DNA of 64,000 nucleotides, from positions 2,756,618 to 2,820,617 of the forward strand of contig NZ_JADWYS010000001.1 in assembly GCF_015831345.1 (NCBI RefSeq). The letters run 5' to 3'. Both the position numbers and the translations under genes were made by a program. The DNA comes from Caenimonas aquaedulcis (GTDB taxonomy: Bacteria; Pseudomonadota; Gammaproteobacteria; Burkholderiales; Burkholderiaceae_C). Position 1 is the first letter of the stretch. Each line of letters begins with the position of its first letter. The notes below the pieces were generated by a model. It made no database searches and was not told where the DNA came from. It saw only the letters and a program-made list of their open reading frames with translations. Shown piece by piece: positions 45,238 through 53,588 of the stretch.

Positions 45238-46652
45238 TCCTGGCGCCCGGCGGCAAGCCGTCGCTGCGCAGCCGCCTCATGCGGCGCGTGGTCGTGCCGC
45301 TGGTGGTCACCTGGGCGCTCGGGTCGGGCATCGCCCTGGCCGTCGCCAACTACTTCGCCGGGGAAGCCTTCGATCGCGCGTTGCTGGATGACGCGCACGC
45401 GGTCGCCGCGCACGTGCGGCGCGCGCAAGGCGCGCTGGAACTCGCGCTCTCGCCCGCGGAGATGCGCACCCTGCTGTTCGACCAGACCGAGTCCGTCTAC
45501 TACGCCGTATTCGCCGCCGATGGCCGGCTGATCGCCGGGCAGGCCGACCTGCGACCGCCGCCGCTGCCCGAGGGCGTGCCCTGGCAATACGCCGACTTCG
45601 ACCTGCGTGGACGCGAGCTGCGCGGGGTGAGCCTGCGCCGCACCGACCCCGGCCCGTTCACCATCGTGATGGCGCAGACCTCCGCGAGCCGCACGCAGCT
45701 GCTGCATCGCATGCTCGTGTTCTCGGCGGTGCCGCAGGTGCTGCTGCTGATGACGCTGGTGCTCTTCCTGCGCCGCGTGATCCACCGCGACCTGCAGCCG
45801 CTCGCGCAACTGCAGCAGACGGTGGATGCGCGCAGCGCGAGCGACCTCGCGCCGGTGCCGCGCAGCGTGACCGCGGGCGCCACCACGCGCGACGTCGAGC
45901 GCCTCGGGGTCGCGCTCAATTCGCTGCTGGAGCGCCTTGCGCGCAGCATCGAGGCGCAGCGCGAATTCGCGGGCAACGTCGCGCACGAATTGCGCACGCC
46001 CCTGGCCGGCATCCGCGCGCAGGCGTCCTACGCGCTCAAGCAGGAGTCGCCCGCGGTGTGGCGCGAGCAGCTGCAGGGCATCGCCCAGGGCGAGCAGCGC
46101 GCGAGCCACCTGGTCGACCAGCTGCTCGCGCTCGCGCGGGCGGACGAAGCGAGCGCGGCGCTTTCGATGGAAGACGTGCCGCTGCACGACGTCGTACGGC
46201 GTGTGCTGCTGCGCTACCTCGCGCAGGCCGACGCAGCCGGCATCGACCTGGGCGCCGAAGGCCTCGACGAGCCCGCGCACGTGCACGCCGACGCCGCGCT
46301 GATCGAAGGCATCCTGGGCAACCTGCTGGACAACGCGTTTCGCTATGGCCGCTCGGCGCAGCCGCGGGTGACCGTCTCGGTCGCGCGCGACGGCGCGGAC
46401 ACCGTGTTGTGCGTCACCGACAACGGGCCGGGGATGAGCCCCGACGAAGCGGACCAGCTGCTGCGCCGGTGGTCGCAGGGCGCGAGCGGGCAAAAGCTCG
46501 GCGCGGGCGCCGGCCTGGGCCTGGCCATCGTGCAGCGCTACGCGCAGCTGATGGGCGCGACCTTCAGCCTGCTGCCCGGGCCGCAGGGCGCCGGGTTGAG
46601 CGCGGCGGTGCGCTTCTCGCCGCCGCCCCCCGGTCAGGCCAGCGCCGGATAG
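45234..46652 (+). CDS. Sensor histidine kinase (TctE/QseC-like)
   Basis: 472 residues. Two membrane segments (residues 18-40 and about 160-180) enclose a sensor domain. DHp helix H-box NVAHELRTPLAG with phosphorylatable H251, then the ATP-binding domain with N-box LGNLLDNAFRYG, G1 TDNGPGM and G2 GAGLGLAIV. Input signal unknown; family members respond to tricarboxylates or stress, but no transporter gene is adjacent. Co-translated with the response regulator (ATGA). The 3' end overlaps the convergent OYE gene by 19 bp. Confidence 0.92.
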   Translation: MILAPGGKPSLRSRLMRRVVVPLVVTWALGSGIALAVANYFAGEAFDRALLDDAHAVAAHVRRAQGALELALSPAEMRTLLFDQTESVYYAVFAADGRLIAGQADLRPPPLPEGVPWQYADFDLRGRELRGVSLRRTDPGPFTIVMAQTSASRTQLLHRMLVFSAVPQVLLLMTLVLFLRRVIHRDLQPLAQLQQTVDARSASDLAPVPRSVTAGATTRDVERLGVALNSLLERLARSIEAQREFAGNVAHELRTPLAGIRAQASYALKQESPAVWREQLQGIAQGEQRASHLVDQLLALARADEASAALSMEDVPLHDVVRRVLLRYLAQADAAGIDLGAEGLDEPAHVHADAALIEGILGNLLDNAFRYGRSAQPRVTVSVARDGADTVLCVTDNGPGMSPDEADQLLRRWSQGASGQKLGAGAGLGLAIVQRYAQLMGATFSLLPGPQGAGLSAAVRFSPPPPGQASAG

Positions 46653-47737
46653 TCCGTGTAGCCGTGCGCGCCGCCGCCGTAGAAGGTGGCCTTGTCCGGC
46701 TCGTTCAGCGGCGCATTGCGGCGCAGGCGCTCCACGAGGTCGGGGTTCGCGATGTAGGGCCTGCCGAAGGCCACGAGGTCCGCGCCCTTCGCGAGCGAAG
46801 CCTCCGCGAGCGCCTTGTCGTAGCCGTTGTTCACCATCCACGCGCCCTTGCCGCCGGCGGTGCGATAGGTCTCGCGCAGCTTCGCGTAGTCGAAGGGCCG
46901 CTCCTCGATCACGCGCGGCCCGCCGGTGGCGCCTTCGATGATGTGGATGTAGGCCAGATGCAGCGGGGCGAGCTCGCGCATCAAGTACTCGAAGAGCGGC
47001 TGCGGGTCCGCGTCGTTCACGTCGTTGGCCGGCGTGACGGGCGACAGGCGCAGGCCCGTGCGGCCGCCGCCCACTTCGCCCGCGACGGCGCGCACGACTT
47101 CCAGCATCAGGCGCGCGCGGTTCTCGATGGAGCCGCCGTAATCGTCGCGGCGATGGTTGGAGCCCGTCTTCATGAACTGGTCGAGCAGGTAGCCGTTGGC
47201 CCCGTGGATCTCCACGCCGTCGAAGCCGGCGGTCGTGACGGCATGGCGGGCCGCATGGCGAAAGTCGTGCACGATGCCGGGCAGTTCGGAGGCGTCGAGC
47301 GCGCGCGGCTCGGAGGTCGGCGCGAACGAGCCCACGCCGTCCTGGATCAGGTAGGTCTTGGTCCTGGCCGTGATCGCGGACGGCGCGACGGGCTTCTGCC
47401 CGTCGGGTTGCAGCGCCGTGTGCGACACGCGGCCCACGTGCCACAGCTGCACGACGATGCGACCCTTGCGCTCGTGTACCGCATCGGTCACGCGTTTCCA
47501 GCCGTCGAGCTGGTCGGTGCCGTACAGGCCGGGCACGTCCGCATAGCCCTGGCCCTGCGCGCTGATCGCGGTGGCTTCGGTGATGAGCAGGCCCGCGCTC
47601 GCGCGCTGCGCGTAGTACTCGGCCATGAGGGGCGTGGGCACCGCGTTCGGCGCGCGGTTGCGCGTGAGCGGCGCCATGACGATGCGGTTGGGCAGGCGCA
47701 GGCTGCCGACGCTGACGGCGTCGAAGAGGCTGGTCAT
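46634..47737 (-). CDS. Old Yellow Enzyme family alkene reductase (NemA-like)
   Basis: 367 residues. FMN-binding TIM barrel with MAPLTRNRAPN, VQLWHVGRVSH, the catalytic H/N pair region FDGVEIHGANGYLLDQFMK and the C-terminal GRPYIANPDLVERLR. NADPH-dependent reduction of activated alkenes and related electrophiles. Length as expected for OYE. Followed 5 bp later on the same strand by a GST, so together they suggest electrophile detoxification. Confidence 0.93.
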   Translation of the reverse strand: MTSLFDAVSVGSLRLPNRIVMAPLTRNRAPNAVPTPLMAEYYAQRASAGLLITEATAISAQGQGYADVPGLYGTDQLDGWKRVTDAVHERKGRIVVQLWHVGRVSHTALQPDGQKPVAPSAITARTKTYLIQDGVGSFAPTSEPRALDASELPGIVHDFRHAARHAVTTAGFDGVEIHGANGYLLDQFMKTGSNHRRDDYGGSIENRARLMLEVVRAVAGEVGGGRTGLRLSPVTPANDVNDADPQPLFEYLMRELAPLHLAYIHIIEGATGGPRVIEERPFDYAKLRETYRTAGGKGAWMVNNGYDKALAEASLAKGADLVAFGRPYIANPDLVERLRRNAPLNEPDKATFYGGGAHGYTDYPALA

Positions 47738-47741
47738 CGTG

Positions 47742-48353
47742 TCATTTCCCCTGCAGGCCTTCGACCTTCAACGCTTCCTGGACCGCGGGCCTCTCGGCGA
47801 CGCGCGCGTGGTGCGCCGCGAGGTTCGGGTAGGGCGTCATGTCGATGTTCATCGGCTTGGCCCAGCGCGTGACGGCGAACAGGTACGCGTCCGCGACCGA
47901 GAAGTGTTCGCCCATCACGTAGTCCTTGCCCGCGAGCTGCGCGTCGACCCACTTGAAGCGCTTGGCGAGCTTGTCGCGCATGAGCTGCTTGCCCTCCTCC
48001 GGCATGGCGGCCACGAAAAGGGGGCCGAAGGACTTGTGGACTTCCGTGCCGGTGAACGCCAGCCATTCCTGCAGGCGGTATCGCGGCAGCGTGCCGTTCG
48101 CCGGCGCGAGGTTCTTCACGGGCACGAGGTCCGCGATGTATTGGAGGATGACGGGCACTTCATGCAGGCGCGTTCCGTCGTCGAGCTCGAGCAGCGGCAC
48201 GTAGCCGAGGGGGTTGATGGTGTAGTAGTCGGTGCCGTCTTCCAGCTTGTGCGTCTTGGTGCTCGCGAGGACCGGCTCGAAGGCGAGGCCGGCTTCGCGC
48301 AGGCTGATGTGGGCCGACAGCGAGCAGGCGCCGGGCGAATAGTAGAGCTTCAT
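47742..48353 (-). CDS. Glutathione S-transferase
   Basis: 203 residues. Thioredoxin-fold N-terminal domain begins MKLYYSPGACSLSAHISLREAGL, with the SPGACS pattern of beta-type GSTs (Cys near residue 10) and INPLGYVPLLELDDG (cis-Pro). C-terminal helical domain ends EALKVEGLQGK. Conjugates glutathione to electrophiles. It precedes the OYE gene on the same strand with 4 bp between coding regions, so probably co-transcribed. Confidence 0.9.
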   Translation of the reverse strand: MKLYYSPGACSLSAHISLREAGLAFEPVLASTKTHKLEDGTDYYTINPLGYVPLLELDDGTRLHEVPVILQYIADLVPVKNLAPANGTLPRYRLQEWLAFTGTEVHKSFGPLFVAAMPEEGKQLMRDKLAKRFKWVDAQLAGKDYVMGEHFSVADAYLFAVTRWAKPMNIDMTPYPNLAAHHARVAERPAVQEALKVEGLQGK

Positions 48354-48442
48354 GGTATGGCGGAGGAGTTGCGGGGATGCGTCGATGCTAGCGGCAGCGC
48401 GCGATTCGTGCAGGCCCCGCAGCGTCCCGCCGACGCGCCACA

Positions 48443-49717
48443 ATGGCATTCATGAACCGCTTCGTGAAATGGGCGCTGATCGCGCTGGCCGTGGTGCTCG
48501 TCGTGCTGGGCGGCGTCGCCTTCGCACTGCAGCGCTGGGTGGGCAGCGACGATTTTCGCGCGCGCATCGCGCAGCAGGTCTCCGCCGCGGCCGGCGTGCC
48601 CGTGCAGCTCGGCGGTATCTCCGTGGCCCTGTGGCCGCTGCCCGCGGTCGCGCTGGACCAGGTGCAGGTGCAGAGCAAACCGCCTTTGACCCTCGAGCGC
48701 ATCGAGGCGCGTCCCGTGTGGGCGGGGTTGCTGCGCGGACGGCTGGAGATTTCCACGCTCATCGTGCGCAACGCCGTCGTGCCCGAGCTGGCCGTCACCG
48801 CGATCGGCGCGGCGTTCCAGAAGAAGAACGCAGGAAAGAAGCCCGAGGCGGGCCGTGGATCGATGAGCTTCCTGCCCCGCCGCACCGTGCTCGACCATGT
48901 CACCTGGGTGCAGGCCAAGGGTGGGCGCGACACCGTCGATGCCCAGGCGACCCTGGACGACGACGGGCTGCCCGCGTCCGCGCGCATTGCCGTGACCGAA
49001 GGCAAGTTCGCGGGCGCCAGGGCCGCGGTGGACCGCGACGGCGACCACTGGGCAGTGAAGATCGACGTGGCGGGCGGCACCATCGCCGGAAAGGTGCGCC
49101 TGGCGACGGCGGGCAAGGGCGCCGCGCTGCTCGACGGCCAGCTGGACACCGCGAACGTCGAGATCTCCACGCTCACCGCGCCCAGCCGAACCTTGACCGG
49201 GCGCCTGGAGGCGCACACCACGCTGCGCGCGGAATTCAAGGATGCGGGTGCGCTGGCCGACGCCCTGCAGACGCAGACGAAATTCACCGTGCACAAGGCG
49301 GTGGTGCACGGCATCGACCTGGAGAAGGCGGTGAAGTCCGTGGGCATGAACCGCAGCGGCGAGACGCACCTGGACACGCTCGCCGGCAACGTGGCCACGC
49401 AGGGACGCACGGTGCACGTGACGAACCTCGTGGCGACCTCGGGCGTGCTGTCGGCCAACGGCAACGTCACGATGTCCCCAGACAAGGCGCTGAAGGGCCG
49501 CGTGACGGTGGACCTGGCCTCGGCGGCCGTCGGCGGCGCTATCGGCGTGCCGCTGGAAGTGGGCGGCACGCTCGACTCCCCGAGCGTCTCGCTGTCGCGC
49601 GGCGCGCTGCTGGGCGCAGCCGTCGGCACCGTCCTCGCGCCGGGCGTGGGCACGGGCGCGGGTGCGTCGCTCGGCGACAAGCTCGGCGCCGGCCTGAAGG
49701 GCCTGTTCGGCAAATAG
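48443..49717 (+). CDS. AsmA family protein
   Basis: 424 residues. An N-terminal membrane anchor (residues 9-28, ALIALAVVLVVLGGVAF) is followed by an AsmA-type repeat region with GVPVQLGGISVALWPLPAVALDQV, and a C-terminal Gly/Ala-rich region ending GLKGLFGK. AsmA proteins bridge the periplasm and may move phospholipid to the outer membrane. Start may be at 48452 (MNRF) instead. Shorter than the long E. coli AsmA (617). Confidence 0.88.
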   Translation: MAFMNRFVKWALIALAVVLVVLGGVAFALQRWVGSDDFRARIAQQVSAAAGVPVQLGGISVALWPLPAVALDQVQVQSKPPLTLERIEARPVWAGLLRGRLEISTLIVRNAVVPELAVTAIGAAFQKKNAGKKPEAGRGSMSFLPRRTVLDHVTWVQAKGGRDTVDAQATLDDDGLPASARIAVTEGKFAGARAAVDRDGDHWAVKIDVAGGTIAGKVRLATAGKGAALLDGQLDTANVEISTLTAPSRTLTGRLEAHTTLRAEFKDAGALADALQTQTKFTVHKAVVHGIDLEKAVKSVGMNRSGETHLDTLAGNVATQGRTVHVTNLVATSGVLSANGNVTMSPDKALKGRVTVDLASAAVGGAIGVPLEVGGTLDSPSVSLSRGALLGAAVGTVLAPGVGTGAGASLGDKLGAGLKGLFGK

Positions 49718-49722
49718 CGCCC

Positions 49723-49730
49723 GTCCTACA
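49723..49730 (+). promoter_or_regulatory. Recurrent octamer GTCCTACA upstream of the transglutaminase gene
   Basis: Octamer GTCCTACA, plus strand, ending 91 bp before ATG 49821 and just after the asmA-type gene stop. One of five intergenic copies. Confidence 0.35.
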
Positions 49731-49820
49731 CCTGAGTCCGCCCGCTGCTGATCGCCCGGGCGCGCGCGCCCCCTAGCATGGAGCGTCAGGCATGTGCCTG
49801 GCTCTCACCCGGTCTCCCCC

Positions 49821-50669
49821 ATGCACGTCTCCACGGTCGAAACCGTCCTCGAATACGAAATCAAGGCGCCCGCACATTTCTGCTTCAACCTCGAAGCGGC
49901 GAACTGCCCGACGCAGAAGATCCTGAGCGAACGCCTGGCGGTGTCCTCCGGCGTGAAGGTCCGCAGCTTCACCGACGAGGGCAGCGGCAACCGCTTCTTC
50001 CGCTTCGATGCGTCCCCCGGCGTGCTGCTCGTCGACTACAAGGCCGACGTCGAGGTCTATTCGGAGCCGGTGGACGAGCACCTGCCGGAATCGCCGGTCA
50101 GCGAGATTCCCGATTCGGTCTTCCACTACCTCATGCCCACGCGCTACTGCGAGTCGGATGTGCTGGCGTGCGCCGCGCAACAGATCTTCGGCCGGGAGGA
50201 GCCCGGCATCGGGCGCGTGCGCAAGATCGTGAAGTGGATCCACGACTCGATCCGCTACCAGCCGGGCAGCACCGATTCGACCACCACGGCGCAGGACGTC
50301 TTCGTGCGCCGGGTCGGCGTGTGCCGCGACTTCGCGCACCTGGGCATCACGATGTGCCGCGCCCTCAACATCCCCGCGCGGCTCGTCGTGGGCTACGTGT
50401 GGTTCGACGAGCCTCCGCAGGATTTCCACGCGATCTTCGAGGCGTGGATCGGCGGCCGCTGGGTGCTGTTCGACGCGACCGGCATGGCGCCGGTGGACCG
50501 CCTCGTGCGCATCGGCACCGGTCGCGATGCGAAGGACGTCGCGTTCAGCACCTTCTACGGCGCCGTCACCATGACCCGCAAGGAGATCATGGTGACCGAG
50601 CACGAGCCGCGCGTCACGCCCGACAGCGGGCCGGAGATCGTGGAGCTCGCCGCCGTCGGCGCGGTCTGA
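49821..50669 (+). CDS. Transglutaminase-like (BTA-type) protease-fold protein
   Basis: 282 residues from ATG 49821. N-terminal beta domain, then a transglutaminase core with catalytic triad: C168 (GVCRDFAHL), H203 (DFHAIFEAW) and D218 (LFDATGM). Members include proteases, amidases and peptide-binding proteins; the substrate is unknown. GTCCTACA octamer upstream. The convergent aldolase gene starts its 3' end 1 bp away. Confidence 0.9.
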   Translation: MHVSTVETVLEYEIKAPAHFCFNLEAANCPTQKILSERLAVSSGVKVRSFTDEGSGNRFFRFDASPGVLLVDYKADVEVYSEPVDEHLPESPVSEIPDSVFHYLMPTRYCESDVLACAAQQIFGREEPGIGRVRKIVKWIHDSIRYQPGSTDSTTTAQDVFVRRVGVCRDFAHLGITMCRALNIPARLVVGYVWFDEPPQDFHAIFEAWIGGRWVLFDATGMAPVDRLVRIGTGRDAKDVAFSTFYGAVTMTRKEIMVTEHEPRVTPDSGPEIVELAAVGAV

Positions 50670-50670
50670 A

Positions 50671-51429
50671 TCAGTCCTGGTAGCCGGGGGCGAGCCGGTC
50701 GAGCTTGCGGATCAGCGCGGGCCAGGCGATGTTCGCGCCCTGCCCCGCGGTGACGGTCTTCAGGACCTGCGCCATGCCATCGAGGATCTTCGGGTTCACC
50801 GTGGTGAGCTCGCCGCCGCCGGCGAGCGCGTCCACCTGGATGCGGCAGGTGTTCTCGAAGGTGTACATGTTCAGGAACGCATCGGGAATCGTCCGGCCCG
50901 TCACGAGCAGGCCGTGGTTGCGCAGCATGAGGAAGGTCTTGTCGCCGAGCGCCGCCTGCAGCCGCGGGCGCTCTTCGTCGCGCAATGCCACGCCTTCGTA
51001 GTCGTGGTAGGCCAGCGAACCCAGCACGAAGGTGCTTTGCTGGCTGATCGGAAGCACGCCTTTTTTCTGGGCGCTGACGGCGATGCCCGCGCGCGTGTGC
51101 GTATGCAGCACGCACGCGGCGTCCTCGCGCGCCTGGTGGATGCAGCTGTGGATGGTGAAGCCCGCCGGGTTGACCGGGAAGGGCGAGTCGATCACCTTGT
51201 TGCACGCCTGGTCGACCTTCACGAGCGACGACGCCGTGATCTCGTCGAACATCAGCCCGTAGGGGTTGATGAGGAAGTGGTGCTCCGGCCCCGGGATGCG
51301 CGCGCTGATGTGCGTGAACACGAGGTCGCTCCAGCCGTAGAGCGCGGCGAGGCGATAGCACGCGGCGAGCTGCACGCGCAGCGCCCACTCCTGTTCGCTG
51401 ACCACCTGGCGAAGCGATGCGATTTCCAT
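50671..51429 (-). CDS. Class II aldolase/adducin family protein
   Basis: 252 residues from ATG 51429 with an AGGAGC ribosome site. Zn-binding pattern: HTHTRAGIAV (H-x-H) and RNHGLLVTG (third His) fit class II sugar-phosphate aldolases. Preceded by VFTHISARIPG and HHFLINPYGLMFDEITAS, the usual N-terminal signature. The substrate is unknown; many such genes in betaproteobacteria have uncertain roles. Confidence 0.9.
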   Translation of the reverse strand: MEIASLRQVVSEQEWALRVQLAACYRLAALYGWSDLVFTHISARIPGPEHHFLINPYGLMFDEITASSLVKVDQACNKVIDSPFPVNPAGFTIHSCIHQAREDAACVLHTHTRAGIAVSAQKKGVLPISQQSTFVLGSLAYHDYEGVALRDEERPRLQAALGDKTFLMLRNHGLLVTGRTIPDAFLNMYTFENTCRIQVDALAGGGELTTVNPKILDGMAQVLKTVTAGQGANIAWPALIRKLDRLAPGYQD

Positions 51430-51481
51430 GGGGAGCTCCTGTAGTCCGGGATTCGGCGTGATGCCGATTTTCGCGCCGTGG

Positions 51482-52204
51482 TCAGCCCGCGCTGTCGCCC
51501 GGGTGACGGGCGGTAAGTTCGTATTGGCCATCGCTCGCCCCGTCCCTGCGCAGGTCGAGCCGGTAGCCCATGTCCTGCAGGGCCGCCCGGCACGCCTCGT
51601 GCTGCTTCCAGCCATGCGTGGAGAGGAAGAGCAGGGGCCGGTGCGCCTGGAGCAGGCTTCGCGCGCCCGCGAGTGCCTCCGACTCCGCGCCTTCGATGTC
51701 CATCTTGATCACGGTGGGTGCGGGCGCGCGGCCCGCCGCGAGGAATGCATCCAGCGCCGTGACCGGGACCTCCACGTCGCCCTCGCGGCTCAGCCGCCCC
51801 ATGGATGCCGATGCGCCGCTCTTGAAGCGCGCCATGCCCTCGTGCCGCCCGACCGCGCAGCGCACGAGCGTCGCGCTGGCGATGCGGTTCAGCTGGAGGT
51901 TGCGATCAAACAGGTCCGCGTTGCGGGCCAGCGGTTCGAACGCGATCACGCGCGCGCCGCGGCTGGCAGCGAGCAGCGAAAAGAAGCCGACGTTGGCGCC
52001 GACGTCGTAGAACACGTCGTGCGGATTCAGCACGGCTGCGAGCTGTCGCTGCAAGTCGGCTTCGTACGTCCCCAGCCAGCAGCCATGCGTGCCCGACCTG
52101 GAGCGCCACCGCTTGCCGGCGAGCGGGCCGGACAAAATGGGCACCGTCATGTCCGGCACGAGTTTCAGCGGGAGCCGCACCAGCCGGGAGGCAGGGTTCC
52201 ACAT
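51482..52204 (-). CDS. FkbM family methyltransferase
   Basis: 240 residues. SAM motif I VFYDVGANVGFFSLL and the FkbM signature IKMDIEGAESEALAGA, ending LFLSTHGWKQHEAC. Likely O-methylation of a sugar in the neighbouring polysaccharide cluster (inference). Start 52204, 7 bp from the FMN reductase gene. Last recognised gene of the long leftward EPS operon. Confidence 0.9.
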   Translation of the reverse strand: MWNPASRLVRLPLKLVPDMTVPILSGPLAGKRWRSRSGTHGCWLGTYEADLQRQLAAVLNPHDVFYDVGANVGFFSLLAASRGARVIAFEPLARNADLFDRNLQLNRIASATLVRCAVGRHEGMARFKSGASASMGRLSREGDVEVPVTALDAFLAAGRAPAPTVIKMDIEGAESEALAGARSLLQAHRPLLFLSTHGWKQHEACRAALQDMGYRLDLRRDGASDGQYELTARHPGDSAG

Positions 52205-52211
52205 CGGCGTC

Positions 52212-52787
52212 CTAAGCGAGGCGATCCGCCGCCCACAGGACCTGGTCGATCACGGCCTGCACCTTGTGCCGCGACGCATCGGCCACGAGTTGGCCCTGCG
52301 CGTCGAACGCGTCCGCGGCGCGGCCCAGCGCGTAATTCGTCGGCGCGACCCAGAAGTGCAGGTTGAGCAGCAGCGGGACGAGGTGGCTTTGCGAGCGCAG
52401 CCCGCCGAGCGCGCCGGGCGATGCACTCAGCACGCCGACCACCTTGCCCCGCGTGGCGCGGAAGTCGTCGTTCCACACCGGGTCGGATGTCACCGGGCTG
52501 GAAATCCAGTCCAGCGTGTTCTTGAGCAGGGCCGGATAGCTCGCGTTGTATTCGGGCGTGCAGATGATCCACGCGGGATGCTCGTGGCCGAGCTGCTTCA
52601 GGCGCATCACGTCGGGCGGCGTGCCGCGCGCTTCGAGGTCGGCGTTGTACAGCGGCACGTCGAAGTCGGCGAGTTCGATGTGCGTGACCTGCGCGCCGCT
52701 CGCGCGGGCCATCGATGCGGTGACGGCCGCGAGCTTGCGGTTCCAGGAGTGCTGGCGGGTGCTGCCCGCGAAGACGAGGAGTTTCAT
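52212..52787 (-). CDS. NADPH-dependent FMN reductase
   Basis: 191 residues beginning MKLLVFAGSTRQHSWNRKLA, the flavodoxin-like GST/S-x-R phosphate loop, with IICTPEYNASYPALLKN and VVGVLSASPGALGG. Reduces flavins or quinones with NAD(P)H. Placed between the tyrosine phosphatase CpsB and FkbM; its role in the EPS operon is unclear. Confidence 0.9.
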   Translation of the reverse strand: MKLLVFAGSTRQHSWNRKLAAVTASMARASGAQVTHIELADFDVPLYNADLEARGTPPDVMRLKQLGHEHPAWIICTPEYNASYPALLKNTLDWISSPVTSDPVWNDDFRATRGKVVGVLSASPGALGGLRSQSHLVPLLLNLHFWVAPTNYALGRAADAFDAQGQLVADASRHKVQAVIDQVLWAADRLA

Positions 52788-52796
52788 GGCTTCGTT

Positions 52797-53588
52797 TCAG
52801 CGCCGGCGGCGAAACAGCTCCCGCCAGCCGTGCCAGCGCGGGCGCTTCGGCTCGGGCAGCGGCGCGACGCGCGAGGGCAGCGTGTTGGACATCAGTGCGC
52901 GGGGGCGGCCCTCGACGAGCAGCGCGGCCTCCTGCGCGCCGACGATCTTCTCGGCGGCGGCGCGGCCTTCGGACAGGACCGGCACGCGTCGCGTCGACGC
53001 GTGCGCGTCGGTCGCCAGCACGTGCACGAGGCCCTCTCCGAGCAGGCGCTCGGCCCAGTACTTCGGCCGCGGCCCGAACTGGCCGGTGAGCGCGCCCGCC
53101 GTCACTTGCAGCCACGCGCCCTGCGTGGTGAGTTGCGCGATCACCTCGTAGCTGTCCTCGATCCAGGTGAGGCGCTCGGGATGCGTGATGACGGGCACAT
53201 AGCCGCAGGAGACGAGCTGGAACACCGACTGCGTGAAGTTCGGCGGCGCGACGTGGTGCGAGGGCTCCAGCAGCACGTAGCGCGTTCCGTTCAAGGTCGG
53301 GATCCCGCCCGCGCGCAGGCCATCGAGGATGCCGGGCACCAGGTGCACGTCGGCTCCGGTGGTGAGCTTCAGCGCGATGCCGCGTTCGTCCAGCTCGGCC
53401 TGCAGTGCGTCGCGCGCGGCGGCGATGCCCGCGCTGTCGTTCATGTAGAGGCCCGGATAGATGTGCGGCGTGCACGCCATCTCGCCGATGCCGTCGGCGA
53501 CCGCGATACGCGCCATCTCCAGCGACATCTCGAGGCTCCTGGAGCCGTCGTCAATCGCCGGGAGGATGTGGCTGTGAAGGTCGATCAT
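52797..53588 (-). CDS. Tyrosine-protein phosphatase, CpsB/CapC family (PHP)
   Basis: 263 residues. PHP-fold metal motif DLHSHILPAIDDGS (H-x-H) at the N-terminus and CTPHIYPG, then PVITHPERLTWI and VLATDAHAS (further metal-ligand His and Asp). Dephosphorylates the BY-kinase, encoded here at 58127-60463. The reading frame of the gene upstream on this strand (Wzy, 53551-55017) extends 38 bp into it. Confidence 0.92.
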   Translation of the reverse strand: MIDLHSHILPAIDDGSRSLEMSLEMARIAVADGIGEMACTPHIYPGLYMNDSAGIAAARDALQAELDERGIALKLTTGADVHLVPGILDGLRAGGIPTLNGTRYVLLEPSHHVAPPNFTQSVFQLVSCGYVPVITHPERLTWIEDSYEVIAQLTTQGAWLQVTAGALTGQFGPRPKYWAERLLGEGLVHVLATDAHASTRRVPVLSEGRAAAEKIVGAQEAALLVEGRPRALMSNTLPSRVAPLPEPKRPRWHGWRELFRRRR

